Both the position numbers and the translations under genes were made by a program. Positions 46,117-54,825 of a stretch of DNA of 64,000 nucleotides are shown piece after piece (position 1 is the first letter of the stretch; each line of letters opens with the position of its first letter). Under the pieces are notes generated by a model. It was not told the origin of the DNA. It saw nothing but the letters and a program-made list of their open reading frames with translations, and did not search any database. Location: the NCBI RefSeq assembly GCF_028728205.1, contig NZ_JAQYUU010000001.1, forward strand, positions 2,216,082-2,280,081. Direction: 5' to 3'. Source of the stretch: Clostridium sp. 'White wine YQ'. GTDB taxonomy: Bacteria > Bacillota > Clostridia > Clostridiales > Clostridiaceae.

Positions 46117-47118
46117 CTATTCTTTGATAAATTTACTTATTGGCTGAATTGCCCTTTCCGGTAAAACACCTTGAACTATTTGTTCCACATCTGTTACACA
46201 TTTATTTCCCATTTGCTCTAGACATTCCATAGTATAAGCTGACGTATGAGGAGTCATTACAACATTATCAAAAGCTAAATATGGGTGACTCTTTCTTCCT
46301 GGCTCTTCTTCTAAAACATCTGTCGCAAAACCAGCAATCTTTCCAGATTTCAATCCCTCAACAACCGCATTTTCATCCAATAATGCGCCTCTCGCACTAT
46401 TCGATATATAAACACCGTCTTTCATTTTTTCTATTTCGTTTTTAGATATCATATGATAATTTTCTTCAGTTAAGTTTGCACAAAGACAAATAATATCAGA
46501 GGAAGTCAACAATTCATCTATTTCAACTTTTTTTGCTCCATAAGTCTGTAAATATAAGTCTGACTTGTATGGGTCATAGGCCAAAACATTACATCGAAAA
46601 CCATTTCTAACAATCTCTACTACACAACTTCCAGTATTCCCAACCCCAATAACACCTACTTTTTTATTTAAAAGTGTATGTCCAACAAATTTAGCTCTAT
46701 CTTCCCAACAATCCGCTTTAACTCTATTACTAGATTCTACAGTCTTTCTTAATACAGCTAACAAATTTGTAATGTTGTTTTCTGCGACTGCGTCTCGTTC
46801 TACTAAAGCTGGAACTATTGCAACAACAGTGTCATGTTCTTTTGCTGCATCAATATCAATATTGTTGTATCCAATTCCATGACGCGTAATCATCAAAAGC
46901 TCATCTTTATAATCAAAAAACTCTTTAGTAAAAAATGGGGTTACACTTGCAATGATAATATTGTATCCATTTAATAATTTAGCAAGTTCTTTTCCATGCA
47001 TTTCATTATCAACTTGAAAATAATCAACAGATCCTATTTTCTTCAAACGATTAATGTGTTCAGGGAATACCTTTCCAAAACTACTTGAATTAACAATGGC
47101 TATCTTATATTCTTTCAT
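46117..47118 (-). CDS. D-isomer-specific 2-hydroxyacid dehydrogenase family protein
   Basis: The 333-residue NAD(P)-dependent dehydrogenase has the nucleotide fold VGVIGVGNTGSCVVEIVRNG near residue 153. The catalytic Arg is in SNSARGALLDE near 238, the Glu in DVLEEEPG near 267 and the His in MTPHTSAYT near 289. The family includes phosphoglycerate dehydrogenase and 2-ketogluconate or 2-keto-6-phosphogluconate reductases. The neighbouring 6-phosphogluconate dehydrogenase favours the last role (inference). It begins three bases after the upstream gene stop. Confidence 0.88.
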   Translation of the reverse strand: MKEYKIAIVNSSSFGKVFPEHINRLKKIGSVDYFQVDNEMHGKELAKLLNGYNIIIASVTPFFTKEFFDYKDELLMITRHGIGYNNIDIDAAKEHDTVVAIVPALVERDAVAENNITNLLAVLRKTVESSNRVKADCWEDRAKFVGHTLLNKKVGVIGVGNTGSCVVEIVRNGFRCNVLAYDPYKSDLYLQTYGAKKVEIDELLTSSDIICLCANLTEENYHMISKNEIEKMKDGVYISNSARGALLDENAVVEGLKSGKIAGFATDVLEEEPGRKSHPYLAFDNVVMTPHTSAYTMECLEQMGNKCVTDVEQIVQGVLPERAIQPISKFIKE

Positions 47119-47120
47119 AT

Positions 47121-48023
47121 CTACTTTTCCTTCTTTACAACAGCATGTCCGCCAAATCCGTTTCGTAAAGCCGAAACCACCTTAGCAGAAAAACTATCAT
47201 CTTCCTGAGACAAATTACGCATAAATAAACTCAAAGCAATTGTTGGTACTGCAATTCCCATATCCAAAGCAGTTTCAATAGTCCATTTCGCTTCTCCAGA
47301 TGCAGCAACAACTCCTCTATAGTCTTCTAAATTTAGACTAGCTTTAAATTGTGATTCAGCAATTTCCATCAACCAACCTCGAATAACCGATCCGTTGTTC
47401 CAAACCCTCGCAACATCAGCTAGATCATAATCAAATTCACTTTCTTTAACAATTTGAAAACCTTCACCGATTGCTTGCATCATTCCGTATTCGATTCCAT
47501 TATGGATCATTTTTAAAAAATGACCACTTCCAGATTGGCCAGTATATAAGTAACCATTTTCAACTGATATATCTTTGAAAATTGGTTCTATATACTTAAA
47601 TACTTCAGGATCTCCACCAATCATCGTACATGCACCACCGAGTGCTCCAGAAGTTCCACCTGATGTTCCACAATCAAAATAATATACTTCTTTCTCTTTA
47701 AAAGTCTTTGCACGTCGTATTGATTCATTAAAATTTGAATTTCCACCTTCAATGACAATGTCATTTGGAGAAAGTAACTTCAACAATTGATTCAATACAG
47801 ATTCCGTAATTTCTCCAGCAGGTAACATAGACCAGATAACTCTCTTTTCAGTAAATGAAGTAATCATTTTCTCTAAATTATCAAATGTTTTGATACCTGC
47901 CTTTTCAGCATCTTCTTTTGCTTTATCGGATAAATCAAATCCCATAACATCATAATTATGACTCTTTAAATTACATGCTATGTTTAAACCCATCTTACCA
48001 AGACCTATAATAGCTATTTTCAT
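47121..48023 (-). CDS. gnd: 6-phosphogluconate dehydrogenase, short NAD-type (decarboxylating)
   Basis: The 300-residue enzyme converts 6-phosphogluconate to ribulose 5-phosphate and CO2. It starts MKIAIIGLGKMGLNIACNL (Rossmann loop), has the substrate motifs GGNSNF and CGTSGGTSGALGGACTMIGG, and the catalytic Lys in GSGHFLKMIHNGIEYGMMQA. Its length of about 300 matches the short YqeC/GntZ-like type that tends to use NAD. The ATG at 48023 follows AGGAGGG by 6 bases. It is the first gene of the 13-gene operon and lies next to two A/T palindromes likely to be operators. Confidence 0.92.
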   Translation of the reverse strand: MKIAIIGLGKMGLNIACNLKSHNYDVMGFDLSDKAKEDAEKAGIKTFDNLEKMITSFTEKRVIWSMLPAGEITESVLNQLLKLLSPNDIVIEGGNSNFNESIRRAKTFKEKEVYYFDCGTSGGTSGALGGACTMIGGDPEVFKYIEPIFKDISVENGYLYTGQSGSGHFLKMIHNGIEYGMMQAIGEGFQIVKESEFDYDLADVARVWNNGSVIRGWLMEIAESQFKASLNLEDYRGVVAASGEAKWTIETALDMGIAVPTIALSLFMRNLSQEDDSFSAKVVSALRNGFGGHAVVKKEK

Positions 48024-48050
48024 ATAATCCCTCCTCTTCATATTTTATAT

Positions 48051-48101
48051 TATCAAAAAAAATTTTTTTTGTAAATATATTTATCGAAAAAATTTTTTTA
48101 G
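48051..48101. promoter_or_regulatory. Tandem A-tract/T-tract palindromes, candidate RpiR-family operators
   Basis: Two near-identical sequences with the form TATC-R-A6-8-T7-8-N-G occur at 48051-48071 and 48082-48101, 31 bases apart (three helical turns). They lie 28-78 bases upstream of the gnd start codon. The rest of the 48042-48462 gap is AT-rich promoter sequence with no gene and no obvious cre site. Confidence 0.5.
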
Positions 48102-48462
48102 GAATTGTACTTTTCTTGTATTTCTATTTCTATTCCCCACTTGCAATTTGATAAATACTGTGATATTTATAATAAAGTGGCAGGAATATTAAGTAAAACT
48201 AAGTTTGACTTGTTCTATCCAAGATATTGACTTAAAATTACTATTTGATATACTTATAAAAAAACTATTTTTAACAATTTAATCACTTTTCATACATTAT
48301 TAGACTCAATTATTTATCTGACATATAAACAAAAGACTCTATCTATTATTTTCTTTTATAGATTTGATTTATAAATATATTACTATTTAAATATGTATTA
48401 CACCGAAAACTTTTTATTGTTTTTAAAGTTACAATACATCGTTTATAAAAAGGAGGACCAAT

Positions 48463-49311
48463 ATGGATGTATCTGTTAGACTTAAAATTAAATCGTTATA
48501 CAATGGATTAAGTGCTAAAGAACAAAATATTGCAGACTATATACTTGAAAATCCTATTTCTGTGGCTCACAATTCTATCAGCTATTTATCTGATGAACTC
48601 GATGTTGCAGGCTCTACTTTATTTCAATTCGCTAAAAAGCTAGGTTATTCTGGCTTTAAAGAGTTAAAGATGGCTATCTTAATTGAAGAAAATAATTTTT
48701 CAACTACATCAATTCATGAAAACATTGAAATTGATGATAATGAATTGACTATGGCTCAAAAAGTCTTTGATTCAAACATTAAAACCCTAACCAATACTAA
48801 GAAGATATTACGGTTAGACGATTTGAAAAAAGCTGCTGAAATTATATCAAATTCAAATCTACTATATTTTTTTGGTGTCGGTGGATCAGGAATACTTGCA
48901 GAAGATGCATATCATAAATTTTTACGTTCTCCAACTCGTGTACGTCATTGTATTGATTATCATATGCAACTTATGGAAGCATCTTTATTAACACCACAGG
49001 ATTGTGCAATTTGTATCTCACATACTGGAAAATCAAAAGAAACTATCAAAATTGCTGAAACAGCAAAAAAATCTGGTGCAAATGTAATTGTTATCACTAG
49101 CCATGCATCTTCTCCTCTAGCTAAGATAGGTGATATCGTTTTTATTTCTATATCTGAAGAAATCGAATTTCATTCAGAAGCCTTATCTTCACGTATATCT
49201 CAATTGAGCATTCTAGATTCACTCTATGTAATTTTGATGTTTATGAATAAAGAAAAATCAAAAGATGCTTTATCTAAAGTTAGACGCACTATATGGGAAG
49301 TAAAGCATTAA
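48463..49311 (+). CDS. RpiR/MurR-family transcriptional regulator with SIS domain
   Basis: The 282-residue regulator has an N-terminal HTH (residues 1-77, NSISYLSDELDVAGSTLFQF, AKKLGYSGFKELK) and a C-terminal SIS sugar-phosphate-binding domain (about 120-260, FFGVGGSGILAEDAYHKFLR and CISHTGKSKETI). These proteins respond to phosphosugars. It is divergent from the sugar-acid operon and very probably controls it, with a phosphorylated pathway intermediate as effector. AGGAGG lies 8 bases before the ATG. It is followed by its own terminator. Confidence 0.92.
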   Translation: MDVSVRLKIKSLYNGLSAKEQNIADYILENPISVAHNSISYLSDELDVAGSTLFQFAKKLGYSGFKELKMAILIEENNFSTTSIHENIEIDDNELTMAQKVFDSNIKTLTNTKKILRLDDLKKAAEIISNSNLLYFFGVGGSGILAEDAYHKFLRSPTRVRHCIDYHMQLMEASLLTPQDCAICISHTGKSKETIKIAETAKKSGANVIVITSHASSPLAKIGDIVFISISEEIEFHSEALSSRISQLSILDSLYVILMFMNKEKSKDALSKVRRTIWEVKH

Positions 49312-49361
49312 AACCTATGGCAACAAAATTTTATTGAATCATAATCAATATTATCCTTTAA

Positions 49362-49393
49362 AGCGGATTATTAATGAATAATCCGCTTTCTTT
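49362..49393 (+). terminator. Terminator of the rpiR-type gene
   Basis: AGCGGATTATT (49362-49372) pairs perfectly with AATAATCCGCT (49377-49387) around a 4-base loop, followed by TTCTTTTTG. Confidence 0.9.
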
Positions 49394-49395
49394 TT

Positions 49396-49570
49396 GTATG
49401 CCCGCATGGGCACAGTGAAAGTCCGTTGTGGGTTTGGTAACTGTAACCAATGGCCAAATAACTGGGAGTAAGTAACTTAACAACAATTTGTATCAAGAAA
49501 TATAAAAAACCACTTTTCTTTTGTAAAATTAGTTTGCACGCAAAATTTACAAAAGAAAGGTGGTTTCTAT
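49396..49570. other. Non-coding stretch with nested hairpins and a 21-bp inverted repeat, possible mobile-element relic
   Basis: The stretch 49396-49490 is less AT-rich than its surroundings and contains small stems (GCCCGCATGGGC; TTGGT-N7-ACCAA). It is followed by a long inverted repeat whose arms are 49507-49527 and 49546-49566 with one mismatch or wobble. On the minus strand the repeat is followed by six T residues, so it could terminate transcription. No credible protein is encoded. It may be the remains of an insertion sequence or an intron, but I cannot name the family. Confidence 0.45.
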
Positions 49571-49650
49571 AAACAACTATTAATAATATTTTTCTACAGG
49601 ATTGAAAAAGCACTGGAAAAAGTAATAATTTTATCTAAATCAGTTAATAT

Positions 49651-49688
49651 AAAAATTGCCGACGCTTTAATTTCAGCGTCGGCAAAAT
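49651..49688 (-). terminator. Terminator of rlmD
   Basis: TTGCCGACGCT (49656-49666) and AGCGTCGGCAA (49675-49685) form a strong GC-rich stem, followed on the minus strand by TTTTTAT. A decayed copy lies near 34710-34735 beside the rlmD pseudogene. Confidence 0.88.
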
Positions 49689-49738
49689 GTTGGCACTTCG
49701 TCTATTTTAGGTTAATCTACATTTCAAGAATGAGACTA

Positions 49739-51091
49739 TTACTTACTTAATTTCACTACTGTTTCACAATGAGGTGTGTTAGGAAACATATCCTTACAAA
49801 GTGTTTTTTCTATCTTATAGCCTGCTGCAGTTAATACTTTTAAATCTTCAACTAAAGACTTAGGATTGCAGCTTACATATATTATGTCTTTTACATTAAA
49901 GGCTATAACGTACTTCATTGCCGTAGGATGTACCCCGCTTCTTGGTGGATCCAATATTATTATATCTGGCTTATCTTTCACTTCAGTTATTACCTTAGCA
50001 ATATCCCCAGCTATAAATTCACAATTGTTTAATCCATTTAATTTAGCATTTTCATTTGCAGCCTCAACTGCCTCTTCAATAAGTTCAATTCCTACTACCT
50101 TTTTAGCTTTTGGAGCTGTTATTTGTCCTATTGTACCTGTTCCACAATATAAATCAAATACAACCTTATTTTCTCCATCTCCCATGAAATCTCTTACTAT
50201 TGAATAAAGCTTTTCTGCTCCTTCTGTGTTTGTTTGGAAGAAAGAGAATGGTGATATCTTAAACTTTAATCCTAAAAGTTCTTCCATAATATAATCTCTT
50301 CCATAAAGAAGGTTTACCTTCTCAGGGAATACTACATCTGAAAATGAATTATTCTCAGTATGAATAACTGAAGTTAATTTTCCTTCATATGAAAGACCTT
50401 TTAAGCCTTCAAGATATTCATCCAATGAAAAATCTATCTGTGTGGTAGTTACTAAATTAACCATAATTTCTCCAGTTTTTGCTGCTCTTCTTACCACAAG
50501 ATGTCTTAAGTAACCTTCTCTTTTCATTACTCTATAATAAGGAAGATCTTTGCCCCTAAAATACTCTAATGTGTATTTTATTATTTTTCTGAAATCTTCA
50601 TGAACGATTCTACATTCATCAACAGTTATTATGCTAAACGGACTACCTTTCATATGCATACCTAGGGTTAGTTCTCCACCCTTTACTTCATCTCCAAAGG
50701 TAAACTCCATTTTGTTTCTATATTCCCATTGGTTTGGACTTCCTTCAATGCCTAAAAACTCACCTGTATCTACATTGGCATTTTCAAAAAGTTCTCTAAC
50801 CTCATCACGTTTTAGTTCTAATTGCTTGTTATACGGAAGCGTTTGAGATGAACATCCACCACATCTTCCAAATATAGGGCATCTAGCATCTACCTCATAT
50901 TCAGCTCTTTCTATAATCTCCAAAGGCTTTATTTCTGCATAATCTTTTTTCTTCTTGGTTACTTTTCCTTTAATAAGCTGTCCTGGATATGAATTTTTAG
51001 AATATACTATAAGTCCATCCACGTGAGCAATACCCTTTGAAGGAAATTCAGTTTTTTCAATTTTTAAGGTTATCTCATTTCCTTTTTTCAT
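49739..51091 (-). CDS. rlmD: 23S rRNA (uracil-C5)-methyltransferase RlmD
   Basis: The 450-residue SAM-dependent methyltransferase modifies 23S rRNA uridine. An N-terminal TRAM domain (about 5-60) is followed by an iron-sulfur-type cysteine cluster [10 protein letters not shown] near residue 71. The SAM motif is [12 protein letters not shown] near 318, then DPPRSG near 384 and the catalytic cysteine in VSCNPKSL near 407. The C-terminus reads [13 protein letters not shown]. Paralogues RlmC/RlmCD/TrmA share this layout, so the exact uridine is not certain. Fragments of its 3' end occur at two other places in the window. Confidence 0.9.
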   Translation of the reverse strand: MKKGNEITLKIEKTEFPSKGIAHVDGLIVYSKNSYPGQLIKGKVTKKKKDYAEIKPLEIIERAEYEVDARCPIFGRCGGCSSQTLPYNKQLELKRDEVRELFENANVDTGEFLGIEGSPNQWEYRNKMEFTFGDEVKGGELTLGMHMKGSPFSIITVDECRIVHEDFRKIIKYTLEYFRGKDLPYYRVMKREGYLRHLVVRRAAKTGEIMVNLVTTTQIDFSLDEYLEGLKGLSYEGKLTSVIHTENNSFSDVVFPEKVNLLYGRDYIMEELLGLKFKISPFSFFQTNTEGAEKLYSIVRDFMGDGENKVVFDLYCGTGTIGQITAPKAKKVVGIELIEEAVEAANENAKLNGLNNCEFIAGDIAKVITEVKDKPDIIILDPPRSGVHPTAMKYVIAFNVKDIIYVSCNPKSLVEDLKVLTAAGYKIEKTLCKDMFPNTPHCETVVKLSK

Positions 51092-51148
51092 GAGTTAGAA
51101 GCTTCCTCCTCTGTTTATTCTTAAATATATAATTAACAATTGTTATGT

Positions 51149-51175
51149 AAAAAGCCTATTGATTTAAGGCTTTTT
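51149..51175 (-). terminator. Terminator overlapping the 3' end of the RDD gene
   Basis: AAAAAGCC (51149-51156) and GGCTTTTT (51168-51175) form a stem that includes the last codons of the minus-strand gene, with a T run on that strand. Confidence 0.75.
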
Positions 51176-51545
51176 CCCCAATTGTTTTTCCATAAATACT
51201 TTTTACAATTGTAAAATACAATATACTACTTGCGATATAAGCAAAGAAATATATACCTAGAGTATCAATTATCGCATATCCTAATGGCATTAATATAAAT
51301 TTAACTAAATAAAACAAAACAAATGCTGCAAAGGCAACAATAGTCTGATCAGCTATTGATATAATCAATCTTCCGAAAATACCTATTTTTTTCTGAACTT
51401 GTTTATCAGAATTCATCATATCTAAAAACTCCTTATTTGTTGTTTTATTCTCTATATTATTTTCTGATTTTACTTCAGTTTTTTCCTTAGAATCCTTTGC
51501 TATGTCCTCTATTACCTCTTCAACTTTTTCTTCATTAATACTCAA
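51156..51545 (-). CDS. RDD-family small membrane protein
   Basis: The 129-residue protein has a charged, Glu/Lys-rich N-terminal 50 residues, then three hydrophobic stretches (about 55-80, 83-100 and 98-115). It ends with YGKTIGEKALNQ, the GxTxGxxxL signature of RDD proteins; Arg and Asp in FGRLIISIADQ give the first RD pair. The function of RDD proteins is largely unknown (some relate to ion transport). It is monocistronic between metQ and rlmD with terminators on both sides. Confidence 0.75.
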   Translation of the reverse strand: MSINEEKVEEVIEDIAKDSKEKTEVKSENNIENKTTNKEFLDMMNSDKQVQKKIGIFGRLIISIADQTIVAFAAFVLFYLVKFILMPLGYAIIDTLGIYFFAYIASSILYFTIVKSIYGKTIGEKALNQ

Positions 51546-51682
51546 TGTAGCTACCTCCCTACTATTTTACATTCTTTAAATATACTACAAAACCCTCTAA
51601 TTAGCAAATTACAAAAAGTTTAAATAAATGTAAATTTTATAATTTTTTATTTATCTTCACTGTGAAATATTTGCAAATAAAT

Positions 51683-51710
51683 AGCAGAGACAATTTGTCT
51701 CTGCTACTAT
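51683..51710 (-). terminator. Terminator of the metNIQ operon
   Basis: AGCAGAGACA (51683-51692) pairs perfectly with TGTCTCTGCT (51696-51705) about 16 bases after the metQ stop. Confidence 0.85.
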
Positions 51711-51720
51711 TATGTTCTAA

Positions 51721-52527
51721 TTAAAACATAGGGATTACTGCACCCTTATATTTATCTTCAATAAATTTCTTAGCTTCTGGTGAGTTAAGTGCATCTTTTA
51801 ATACTTTTATTTTATCACTATTTTCATCACCTTGTCTTACAACTAAAATATTTGCATACTTTTGAGCAAATTCTGAATCTGATTTTTCAGCTATCAATCC
51901 ATTATCAGTTGGATTTAATCCTGCATCTAAAGCATAGTTTGCATTTATAACAGCTGCATCTACATCATCTAATGTTCTTGGTAATTGAGCTGCATCTAAT
52001 TCTTTAAACTTGAAGTTCTTTGGATTTTCTGTAACATCTTTTGATGAAATTAATTCTCCATCTTTAACTTTGATTAAGTTGTTAGCTGCTAGTAATTTCA
52101 ATGCTCTTGCTCCATTTGTAGCATCATTTGGAATAGCTATAGTCGCTCCATCTTTTAAATCATTTATTGATTTAGCTTTTTTAGAATATAAGGCCATTAA
52201 TTCACTATGAACTTTAGTTACTGTTGCTAACTTATATCCTTTATTCTTCATTACTTCATCTAAATATGGTTGATGCTGGAAGAAGTTTGCGTCTAATTCC
52301 TTATCATTAAGTGCTGTATTTGGTGTATTATAATCATTAAATTCAACAACTTTTAAAGTGTATCCTTGTTTTTCAACTAATGGCTTAATAGCATTCACTA
52401 TTTCTGCATGTGGTTTTGGTGTAACTCCTATTGTTATAGTTTTATCATCAGCTTTTTTTCCACAAGCTGCTAAGCTTAGAGCTAACGCTCCTACTAATAC
52501 TAATGATAATAATCCTCTTTTTTTCAT
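51721..52527 (-). CDS. metQ: Methionine ABC transporter substrate-binding lipoprotein MetQ
   Basis: The 268-residue lipoprotein captures methionine. The signal peptide ends in SLAAC with lipid-modified Cys22. The mature protein carries ITIGVTPKPHAEIV, LDANFFQHQPYLDE near residue 80 and AVINANYALDAGLNP near 193, all signatures of the NlpA/MetQ family. AGGGAGG lies 7-9 bases before the ATG. It is the last gene of metN-metI-metQ, controlled by an upstream SAM-I riboswitch. Confidence 0.95.
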   Translation of the reverse strand: MKKRGLLSLVLVGALALSLAACGKKADDKTITIGVTPKPHAEIVNAIKPLVEKQGYTLKVVEFNDYNTPNTALNDKELDANFFQHQPYLDEVMKNKGYKLATVTKVHSELMALYSKKAKSINDLKDGATIAIPNDATNGARALKLLAANNLIKVKDGELISSKDVTENPKNFKFKELDAAQLPRTLDDVDAAVINANYALDAGLNPTDNGLIAEKSDSEFAQKYANILVVRQGDENSDKIKVLKDALNSPEAKKFIEDKYKGAVIPMF

Positions 52528-52560
52528 AATAAGTCCTCCCTGTTTTTATAATTAATATAT

Positions 52561-53202
52561 CTATTTTACCTGTTTCTTATAAATAAAATTACCTAGGCTT
52601 TGTAATACTTGAACAAATACAATTAATACCACTACTGTATAAAACATTATCTGATTATCAAATCTATTATATCCATAATTAATAGCTGCACTTCCTAGGC
52701 CTCCGCCTCCTATTGCACCTGCCATTGCAGAGTATCCTACGATGCTTATAATCGTTAAAGTGATACCTAAAATTATACTTGGCATAGCTTCTTTAAGCAT
52801 TACCTTGAAAATTATTTGAGTATTACTTGCCCCAAAAGATCTTGCTGCTTCAATTACTCCTTTATCAACCTCTCTAAGTGCTGACTCAATAACCCTTGCA
52901 ACAAATGGTGCTGCTGATATAGTTAATGGAACAATAGCCCCCTTAATGCCTATAGTTGTCCCAACTATTGTTCTAGTAAAAGGAACTAGAACTACCATTA
53001 AAATAATAAATGGTAAACTTCTTAATATGTTAATTATTCCGTCTAATATACTATATAAAACCTTATTAGGCTTTAATCCATCAGGTGCAGTAATTATCAT
53101 TATAATTGCTGGAATAAATCCAATTATTATAGCAAATAATGTAGAAAAAAACGTCATTATAAGTGTCTCTTCAATTGCCGGCAATAATATACTTTCCCAC
53201 AT
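52561..53202 (-). CDS. metI: Methionine ABC transporter permease MetI
   Basis: The 213-residue permease has five hydrophobic segments, with the coupling EAA loop ARSFGASNTQIIFKVMLKEA near residue 120. LPFIILMVVLVPFTR and GAIGGGGLGSAAINYGYNR are MetI family signatures. It follows metN with no gap (start directly after the stop), which implies translational coupling. It forms the membrane channel of the methionine importer. Confidence 0.95.
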   Translation of the reverse strand: MWESILLPAIEETLIMTFFSTLFAIIIGFIPAIIMIITAPDGLKPNKVLYSILDGIINILRSLPFIILMVVLVPFTRTIVGTTIGIKGAIVPLTISAAPFVARVIESALREVDKGVIEAARSFGASNTQIIFKVMLKEAMPSIILGITLTIISIVGYSAMAGAIGGGGLGSAAINYGYNRFDNQIMFYTVVVLIVFVQVLQSLGNFIYKKQVK

Positions 53203-54165
53203 TTATAGCACCTCCCAGCTGATATTTTCATTCTTTAAGTATTCAACTACTTTTTCTTTATATTCACTATTTACATTTATAACTAAGCTACCTAACACAT
53301 CATCTCTAAATTTTTCAAGTTTGCCCCATACTATAGAAAAGTCTATATTAAGTTCTCTTGCCATCTTAGTAATTAATGAATTCTCACTTAAATCTCTTGG
53401 GAAGAATAGTCTGATATTTACACCAACTTCCGGAAGAGTTTCCTCTTCTTCTTCTCCTAAGAATTTCTTTAAACTTAGTCCTGGTCTTAAGAATAGTTCT
53501 TCTGCATTTCCTTCTGCCCTAATTACTCCACCTTCTAGAAGCGCAACTTTTTCACATATTTCTTTAACTACTTCCATTTGGTGAGTAACTACTACTATTG
53601 TGATGCCTAATTCTTTATTAATTTTTAATAATAAAGATAGAATATCCTTTGTCATCTTAGGATCTAGTGCTGATGTTGCCTCATCACATAATAATATCTT
53701 AGGATCTAAAACCAATGCTCTTGCTATTGCAACTCTTTGTTTTTGCCCCCCGCTTAATTGAGATGGCTTACTCTTTTCTTTTTCTCTAAGCCCTACTAAA
53801 TCTAATAGTTTATATACCTTTTCTTTAATATCTGCCTTACTGTATCCCCAAACTTCTAAAGGAAGTGCTACATTGTCAAATACATTTTTTGTTTGTAACA
53901 AATTGAAATTTTGAAATATCATCCCCAAATTTTTTCTAAATTCCCTAATTTCCTTAGTTGAAAGTTCTGAAACTTCTTGTCCCATAACTGTTAAACTTCC
54001 AGAGTCATAAGTTTCTAATCCATTGATGCATCTTAATAGAGTAGATTTCCCTGCCCCAGAGTGGCCTATAAGACCATAAATTTGTCCTTCTTCAATATTT
54101 AATTTAATATCTTTAAGTACTTCTGTTTCATTAAAACTTTTGCTTAAGCCTTTAATTTGAATCAT
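53203..54165 (-). CDS. metN: Methionine ABC transporter ATP-binding protein MetN
   Basis: The 320-residue ATPase has Walker A GHSGAGKST near residue 38, Q-loop IFQNFNLLQTKNVFDNVALP, signature LSGGQKQR near 140 and Walker B LLCDEATSALDP near 160. A C-terminal NIL/ACT-like regulatory domain (about 245-320) feeds back on methionine in this family. The ATG at 54165 follows GGAGGT by 7 bases; the open frame runs back into the riboswitch terminator and is not used. It is the first gene of the operon. Confidence 0.95.
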   Translation of the reverse strand: MIQIKGLSKSFNETEVLKDIKLNIEEGQIYGLIGHSGAGKSTLLRCINGLETYDSGSLTVMGQEVSELSTKEIREFRKNLGMIFQNFNLLQTKNVFDNVALPLEVWGYSKADIKEKVYKLLDLVGLREKEKSKPSQLSGGQKQRVAIARALVLDPKILLCDEATSALDPKMTKDILSLLLKINKELGITIVVVTHQMEVVKEICEKVALLEGGVIRAEGNAEELFLRPGLSLKKFLGEEEEETLPEVGVNIRLFFPRDLSENSLITKMARELNIDFSIVWGKLEKFRDDVLGSLVINVNSEYKEKVVEYLKNENISWEVL

Positions 54166-54208
54166 TAAGCTACCTCCACATGTCCTTTGTTTATCCGGAT
54201 AAATAAAA

Positions 54209-54375
54209 AGCGCTTGGGAATAAACCCAAGCGCTGAAAAATAGCCACTGCAATTTACTCCCTTATCTCTCAGTTAAAAAATAACTGCAGGAATTAGCACC
54301 ATACACAAGTTAAATGGAACCTATGTTGGTTGCCGGGCTTCACAGGGCCAGTCCCTCCACCGCTCACGATAAGAA
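54209..54375 (-). ncRNA. SAM-I (S-box) riboswitch with terminator, upstream of metNIQ
   Basis: On the minus strand the RNA begins CTTATCGTGAGCGGTGGAGG, continues GGGACTGGCCC and GAAGCCCGGCAACC, the core conserved elements of SAM-I. It ends in a terminator with arms AGCGCTTGGG (54209-54218) and CCCAAGCGCT (54225-54234) followed by a T run. High SAM should favour the terminator and switch off metNIQ. Confidence 0.96.
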
Positions 54376-54540
54376 TTCGTTAATATTAATTTGTCTGCTA
54401 TTACTATAATATAAATATTAATTAAATGCAATAAGAAATGTTTAATTTTTTAGAAGTTTTTAATTTTTAAGCGAAATTTTTAAATTTTATAAATGAATAC
54501 CTTTAAAATTTTAAAACTTTCATTTTTATGTTTATTATGT

Positions 54541-54744
54541 TTATGCTATCACTTTTGAGACAATTATAGCTATAGATATTAGTAATCCAGCAACCACAAT
54601 AGCCACCGCTAAATTTCCTTTTTCTAATTCTTTATTGAAATCAGCTGGTATTATTTTGTCAAAAATAATATATCCAATCAACATAATAACTATACCAACA
54701 AGTCCGAACAAAACACTCAAACCAACATTTACTAATACGTCCAT
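54541..54744 (-). CDS. DUF350-like small membrane protein
   Basis: The 67-residue protein has two TM helices (about 5-30 and 44-66) joined by a loop with DKIIPADFNKELEKGNLAVA. The DF-N-EL-KGN-AVAI pattern matches DUF350 units, which normally come as two or more copies in a protein; here there is a single unit. AAGGGGG lies 7-9 bases before the ATG. The function is unknown. The gap 54376-54540 holds the likely riboswitch promoter region and AT-rich sequence. Confidence 0.7.
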   Translation of the reverse strand: MDVLVNVGLSVLFGLVGIVIMLIGYIIFDKIIPADFNKELEKGNLAVAIVVAGLLISIAIIVSKVIA

Positions 54745-54825
54745 AAATAATCCCCCTTAAAATAATATAATTTAATTCTAATATAAATTCCTTCCAATTT
54801 CTAGGTTTTTTTATTATATATCTAT

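Noticed and set aside
48042..48462. Catabolite-responsive (cre) site for the sugar-acid operon
   Set aside because: The gap was read for the TG-N-AA-N-CG-type palindrome and no convincing match was found.
49371..49613. 80-codon minus-strand frame with CPCGHTKRK near its end
   Set aside because: It spans the rpiR terminator and a long inverted repeat and has no supporting ribosome site. The region is treated as non-coding.
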